Shown: positions 60,927 through 64,000 of the stretch, piece after piece
Numbering within the stretch: the first letter of the stretch is position 1
How the letters are laid out: each line of letters starts with the position of its first letter
NCBI RefSeq assembly: GCF_000430845.1
Contig: NZ_AUMU01000011.1
Location: 62,001 to 126,000, forward strand
From: Chryseobacterium gregarium DSM 19109
GTDB lineage: Bacteria > Bacteroidota > Bacteroidia > Flavobacteriales > Weeksellaceae
Reading direction: 5' to 3'
Length of the DNA: 64,000 nucleotides
The notes under the pieces: generated by a model
Told to the model about the DNA's origin: nothing
What the model saw: the letters and a program-made list of their open reading frames with translations, nothing else
The model's database searches: none
Translations under genes and position numbers: made by a program

Positions 60927-62843
60927 ATGGAAGAAAACAGTAATTTTTCATTCCGCCCTAATCACTATAAAAATCCTGCCAATGCAGATAAGATCTCCAG
61001 GAACCATATTTCAGGGATTAATCGTGTGGTAAAATTAGATATCGTGATAGAAGGAAAGTCCGTCAATCATTTTAAACATTTCCGATTACAGCAGAGTGCA
61101 AGACGGCATCACCATTTTGAACTTATTCTCGCTCATGACTCTTTAGGGGCAACACAGAACCATAATCTTGAAGAAGCCCGCCAGTTTTTAGGAAAACGGA
61201 TCACCGTCGTGTTTAAATATAAAGATTACGAAAATGAAAGTCCTGAAAGAACTTTTGTGGGAGTTATTACCAAAGCCGCATTCAGCCAGGAAAAGATGAG
61301 CCTCGGCAATATCGTCCTGAAGGGCCAGAGCCCAACCATCCTGATGGACTCCGCTCCCCATACCCAGAGTTTTGGTGGTACCCAGTCTGTCAACACGGGA
61401 ATTATTGCAGATAAGATCATTAAAGAAGCATTAGGCTCTTCGAAATTCGACTACCGGGTTGAACCCCAGAATAAAAGTTATATCAACTACAGCTCACAGT
61501 ATAACGAGACGCATTACAATTTTCTTGCAAGAACTGCAGAAGCCTATGGCGAACAGTTTTATTATGACGGAGAGATCCTCCACTTCGGAAAACTTCCGCC
61601 CTCTGAAAAACCGGTCCGCCTTATTTATGGCAGCAATGTAAGCGATGTACAGGTAGAACTGAAAGCCGTACATACAAAACCTGAATTTTTCGGATATAAC
61701 AGCAGCAGTCACACTAAAATGGAAGGCAGTGAAAATAACATCAGGCACCCGGGAGAAATTCCGGCCCAGGCTTATGAACTGAATCGCAATATATTCAAAA
61801 CACGTTCCCTCTCCCCTGCTCCGGTTAATGCCAATATGATCATGGATGTCGATGATTCACAGAAAAGTGCTGCAGGAAGTGCTGCTGTAGAAGTTTTTAC
61901 CGTCTCAGGAAGCACTACGGTTCCGTTTCTTTATCCGGGATGTTGTGCAGATATTGAAATGCGTAAACCAGATACGGTTGAAACCTCTTATTTTACCAAG
62001 GTAACTATTACAGAAGTCCTTCATGAAGTCAATGCCAGAGGATATTATACAGGAAGTTTCGAGGCCGTGGCTGAAGGGACAGGATTTATGCCTAAACCGG
62101 ATTTTATTATGCCCGATGCACAACCGCAAATAGCCACTGTAATTTCCAATACCGATCCTATGAACCAGGGAAGGATCCAGGTACAATTTAACTGGCAGCG
62201 AAATCCTGATACGACTCATTTTATCAGAATGATGAGCCCTGATGCAGGCGGAACAGATGCCATTACCCAGAACCGGGGGTTTGTAGCCATTCCTGAAGTG
62301 GGAGACCAGGTTATGGTAGGATTTGAATACCAACATCCTGATTTTCCTTTCGCCATGGGCGGAATGTTCCATGGACAGGTAGCTTTGGGCGGCGGACTGA
62401 ATAATCATATTAAATCCATTCAGACCAGAAGTGGCAATAAGGTAATATTTAATGACCAGGAAGGAAGCATTTTTATAGAAGACCCAAGCGGCAATACCTA
62501 TTTAATGGATGGAAAAGGCAATATTACGGTAAATGCTCCTAAAAACATGACACTTACTGCAGGAGAGAATGTACAGATCAATGCAGGGCGCAATATCATT
62601 GCTTCGGCACAGAGAAACGTAAACATTATGGCCGGCGAGGATATTACAGAGACCGCCAACGACGATTACAACCTGACCGCCAGCAACATTATTGAAACGG
62701 CAGAAGCGGGCAGAAGTTCCCGGGCAAAAAACATTACGGAAAACATGGAAGCCGGTTCATACATCAGTACGAAAGATGCGATTAATGTGGAAAGTGCCAA
62801 GGAAGTTAATATCAACAGCGGCAAACAAGTAAAAATGCAGTAA
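60927..62843 (+). CDS. vgrG: T6SS tip protein VgrG (subtype iii)
   Basis: A 638-residue spike protein. The gp27-like N-terminal part begins at about residue 30 (GINRVVKLDIVIEGKSVNHF), with EQFYYDGEILHFGKLPPSEK in the middle. The gp5-like OB fold is in NQGRIQVQFNWQRNPDTTHF and VGDQVMVGFEYQHPDFPFAM. The C-terminal beta-needle consists of repeats such as MTLTAGENVQINAGRNIIAS and VNIMAGEDITETAND. The tail ends EVNINSGKQVKMQ with no fused effector domain, so cargo must be separate. The next gene starts one base after the stop codon. Confidence 0.95.
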   Translation: MEENSNFSFRPNHYKNPANADKISRNHISGINRVVKLDIVIEGKSVNHFKHFRLQQSARRHHHFELILAHDSLGATQNHNLEEARQFLGKRITVVFKYKDYENESPERTFVGVITKAAFSQEKMSLGNIVLKGQSPTILMDSAPHTQSFGGTQSVNTGIIADKIIKEALGSSKFDYRVEPQNKSYINYSSQYNETHYNFLARTAEAYGEQFYYDGEILHFGKLPPSEKPVRLIYGSNVSDVQVELKAVHTKPEFFGYNSSSHTKMEGSENNIRHPGEIPAQAYELNRNIFKTRSLSPAPVNANMIMDVDDSQKSAAGSAAVEVFTVSGSTTVPFLYPGCCADIEMRKPDTVETSYFTKVTITEVLHEVNARGYYTGSFEAVAEGTGFMPKPDFIMPDAQPQIATVISNTDPMNQGRIQVQFNWQRNPDTTHFIRMMSPDAGGTDAITQNRGFVAIPEVGDQVMVGFEYQHPDFPFAMGGMFHGQVALGGGLNNHIKSIQTRSGNKVIFNDQEGSIFIEDPSGNTYLMDGKGNITVNAPKNMTLTAGENVQINAGRNIIASAQRNVNIMAGEDITETANDDYNLTASNIIETAEAGRSSRAKNITENMEAGSYISTKDAINVESAKEVNINSGKQVKMQ

Positions 62844-62844
62844 A

Positions 62845-64000
62845 ATGGCTGGCGAAGGCGGAAATATTATACGGAATGTCTTTGGCAAATCTTATAAGGA
62901 AGCAGAACACATCATAAAAGATGCTTCCAAAGGTGCATTGGATTTTAAATCACCGCAGGAAAATACCTTTTATGGTAAAAAGGGCGGCAAAAAATTAGAT
63001 GAGTACCAGAGTAAGAAAGACAATACTTTGCTTGTAACAAAAGTGGAAGGCCCACTTGATGACAATAGCGGTAAAATAAATAAACCCAAAGAAGGACAAA
63101 AACATTGGTTCAGAGCAACATTTAACAGATCTGCATCAAAAAGTGAATACAAAAAGCTTTTGTGGCAACTGAAGATCAATGGAGCCTCTATTCCTTTCTT
63201 TGTAGATTATTCTTCCCTGGAAGGAAATACGCAGACCATACAGGTGAAGCTGCCTTGCTATGATATGCGTGCTTATGCCTATTTTAAAAACCCGATTGAT
63301 AAGGCAAGTGTGGATGTAAAAGTAAATAATCCGCTTCCTGTTTATATCGATCGATTTAAAGTCAAGGGCAAAGACAGGCAGGGAGTTAATATGGCAGATG
63401 ATTTATGCTATGGCTTGGGAGTATCCAATCAATATCCGTCAAGATACACTCTGCAGGATGTGGAAAGCAAGGGAATCTGGATTAAAGCAGAGATCAGCAA
63501 TAAGACAGATGAAGAACTATGGACAGGCTTTAAACGAATGGTCACTCATCTTTTTTCAGTAGGAGAACTGGAAACCGTTGCACTGGATATGATTGAAAAA
63601 TTCAGAAGAAGTGAAGGCGGTGAGTATACTAATCCTATTCTGACAAAGAGTGTGCAGGAGCATCCTTCAAGTAAAAGGTTCTGTATCAGCATAGAAGATG
63701 AAATTGCTGACAGAGTTAAAAAAAGCCACGGAAATATTGCTTCTATTGAAGATGATACCATATACTTTACAGATAACGAAATTGGAAAATTTGGAAACCG
63801 GGGTTGGGGACATCCACAGTTTTCAACATTAAAAGATACATTCTTAGGAGGGCTTACCATCTGTATGAATGACACGTGGGCATACGAAGTGAAGCTAACA
63901 AAGTTTAATAAATCAGGCAATGGAAATTATGATGCTACCTATAAAATAACTTTATATGACCATTTTGGTCTTGATATGCCGGATATAGAAAAAAAATACT
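62845..64000 (+). CDS. VgrG-linked candidate T6SS effector with DUF3289-like C-terminus (runs off the window)
   Basis: The frame from ATG 62845 is open to the right edge (385 codons, no stop), so only the 5' part is known. It begins MAGEGGNIIRNVFGKSYKEA. A beta-rich middle (about residues 85-205) reads HWFRATFNRSASKSEYKKLL, VKLPCYDMRAYAYFKNPIDK and NMADDLCYGLGV. The later part, with DPILTK-like text (YTNPILTKSVQEHPSSKRF), HPQFSTLKDTFLGGLTICMN, DTWAYEVKLTKF and KITLYDHFGLDMPDIEK, resembles DUF3289 domains that occur beside VgrG. The start lies one base after the vgrG stop, so translation is coupled. It is a candidate toxin/effector; the activity is unknown. Confidence 0.75.
   Translation, partial: MAGEGGNIIRNVFGKSYKEAEHIIKDASKGALDFKSPQENTFYGKKGGKKLDEYQSKKDNTLLVTKVEGPLDDNSGKINKPKEGQKHWFRATFNRSASKSEYKKLLWQLKINGASIPFFVDYSSLEGNTQTIQVKLPCYDMRAYAYFKNPIDKASVDVKVNNPLPVYIDRFKVKGKDRQGVNMADDLCYGLGVSNQYPSRYTLQDVESKGIWIKAEISNKTDEELWTGFKRMVTHLFSVGELETVALDMIEKFRRSEGGEYTNPILTKSVQEHPSSKRFCISIEDEIADRVKKSHGNIASIEDDTIYFTDNEIGKFGNRGWGHPQFSTLKDTFLGGLTICMNDTWAYEVKLTKFNKSGNGNYDATYKITLYDHFGLDMPDIEKKY

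Overview
The window looks like chromosomal DNA of a low-GC Flavobacteriia member, most likely Chryseobacterium or a close relative (Weeksellaceae). The reasons are: repeated flavobacterial promoter boxes of the form TAnnTTTG; a type IX secretion (T9SS) C-terminal sorting domain; bacillithiol synthesis (BshB1); the Bacteroidetes-type T6SS proteins TssD and VgrG; a 39-residue bTHX ribosomal protein; an ExbB-ExbD-ExbD-TonB locus; and many families typical of Bacteroidetes (DUF2480, DUF3276, long NusB, DUF1573). Species assignment is inference.

Layout. 1-3.2 kb: the start of comEC (running off the left edge), lpxB, a DUF2480 gene, a DUF937 gene and bTHX. 3.2-10.4 kb: a MATE exporter, a DUF2975/XRE pair, a secreted S41 peptidase, aspS and a small membrane protein. 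10.4-14.4 kb: a two-component NHEJ module (Ku plus LigD). LigD is split into two frames at a run of nine A, and paralogous small membrane proteins flank the module, one of them broken. 14.4-19.4 kb: an SDR, a nusB-DUF1573-yajC operon, an ABC exporter and a DUF3276 gene. 19.4-27.1 kb: an accessory stretch. A giant DUF4132 gene and its 144-residue partner are followed by a T9SS-secreted protein with seven 56-residue repeats, then by a decayed second copy of the DUF4132 3' end. 27.3-34.1 kb: tRNA-His, bshB1 and the ExbB/ExbD/ExbD/TonB locus with PstS-like and TPR genes behind it.

34.3-43.6 kb: leuS, a lipocalin-like lipoprotein, a five-gene leftward cluster (O-methyltransferase, NlpC/P60 peptidase, DUF1648, membrane protein, waaA) and an OmpA-like lipoprotein. 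43.6-51.9 kb: tilS-dsbD, an orphan exbD, lipoproteins, an alpha/beta hydrolase, a patatin-like protein and NrnA. 52-60 kb: housekeeping genes (rpmH, ftsE, trmN6, an NtrY-like kinase, ribE, pdxA, yceD-like, rpmF, accB, accC). 60.1-64 kb: tssD and vgrG, followed one base later by a gene that runs off the right edge. This last gene has no stop in the window and ends in a DUF3289-like domain; it is a good candidate for a VgrG-delivered T6SS effector.

No IS element, CRISPR array, rRNA or phage gene was seen. The most notable items are the LigD frame break at a slippery A run, the partial DUF4132 duplication bracketing the repeat-protein gene, the VgrG-linked candidate effector, and a shared short element in front of both aspS and leuS.
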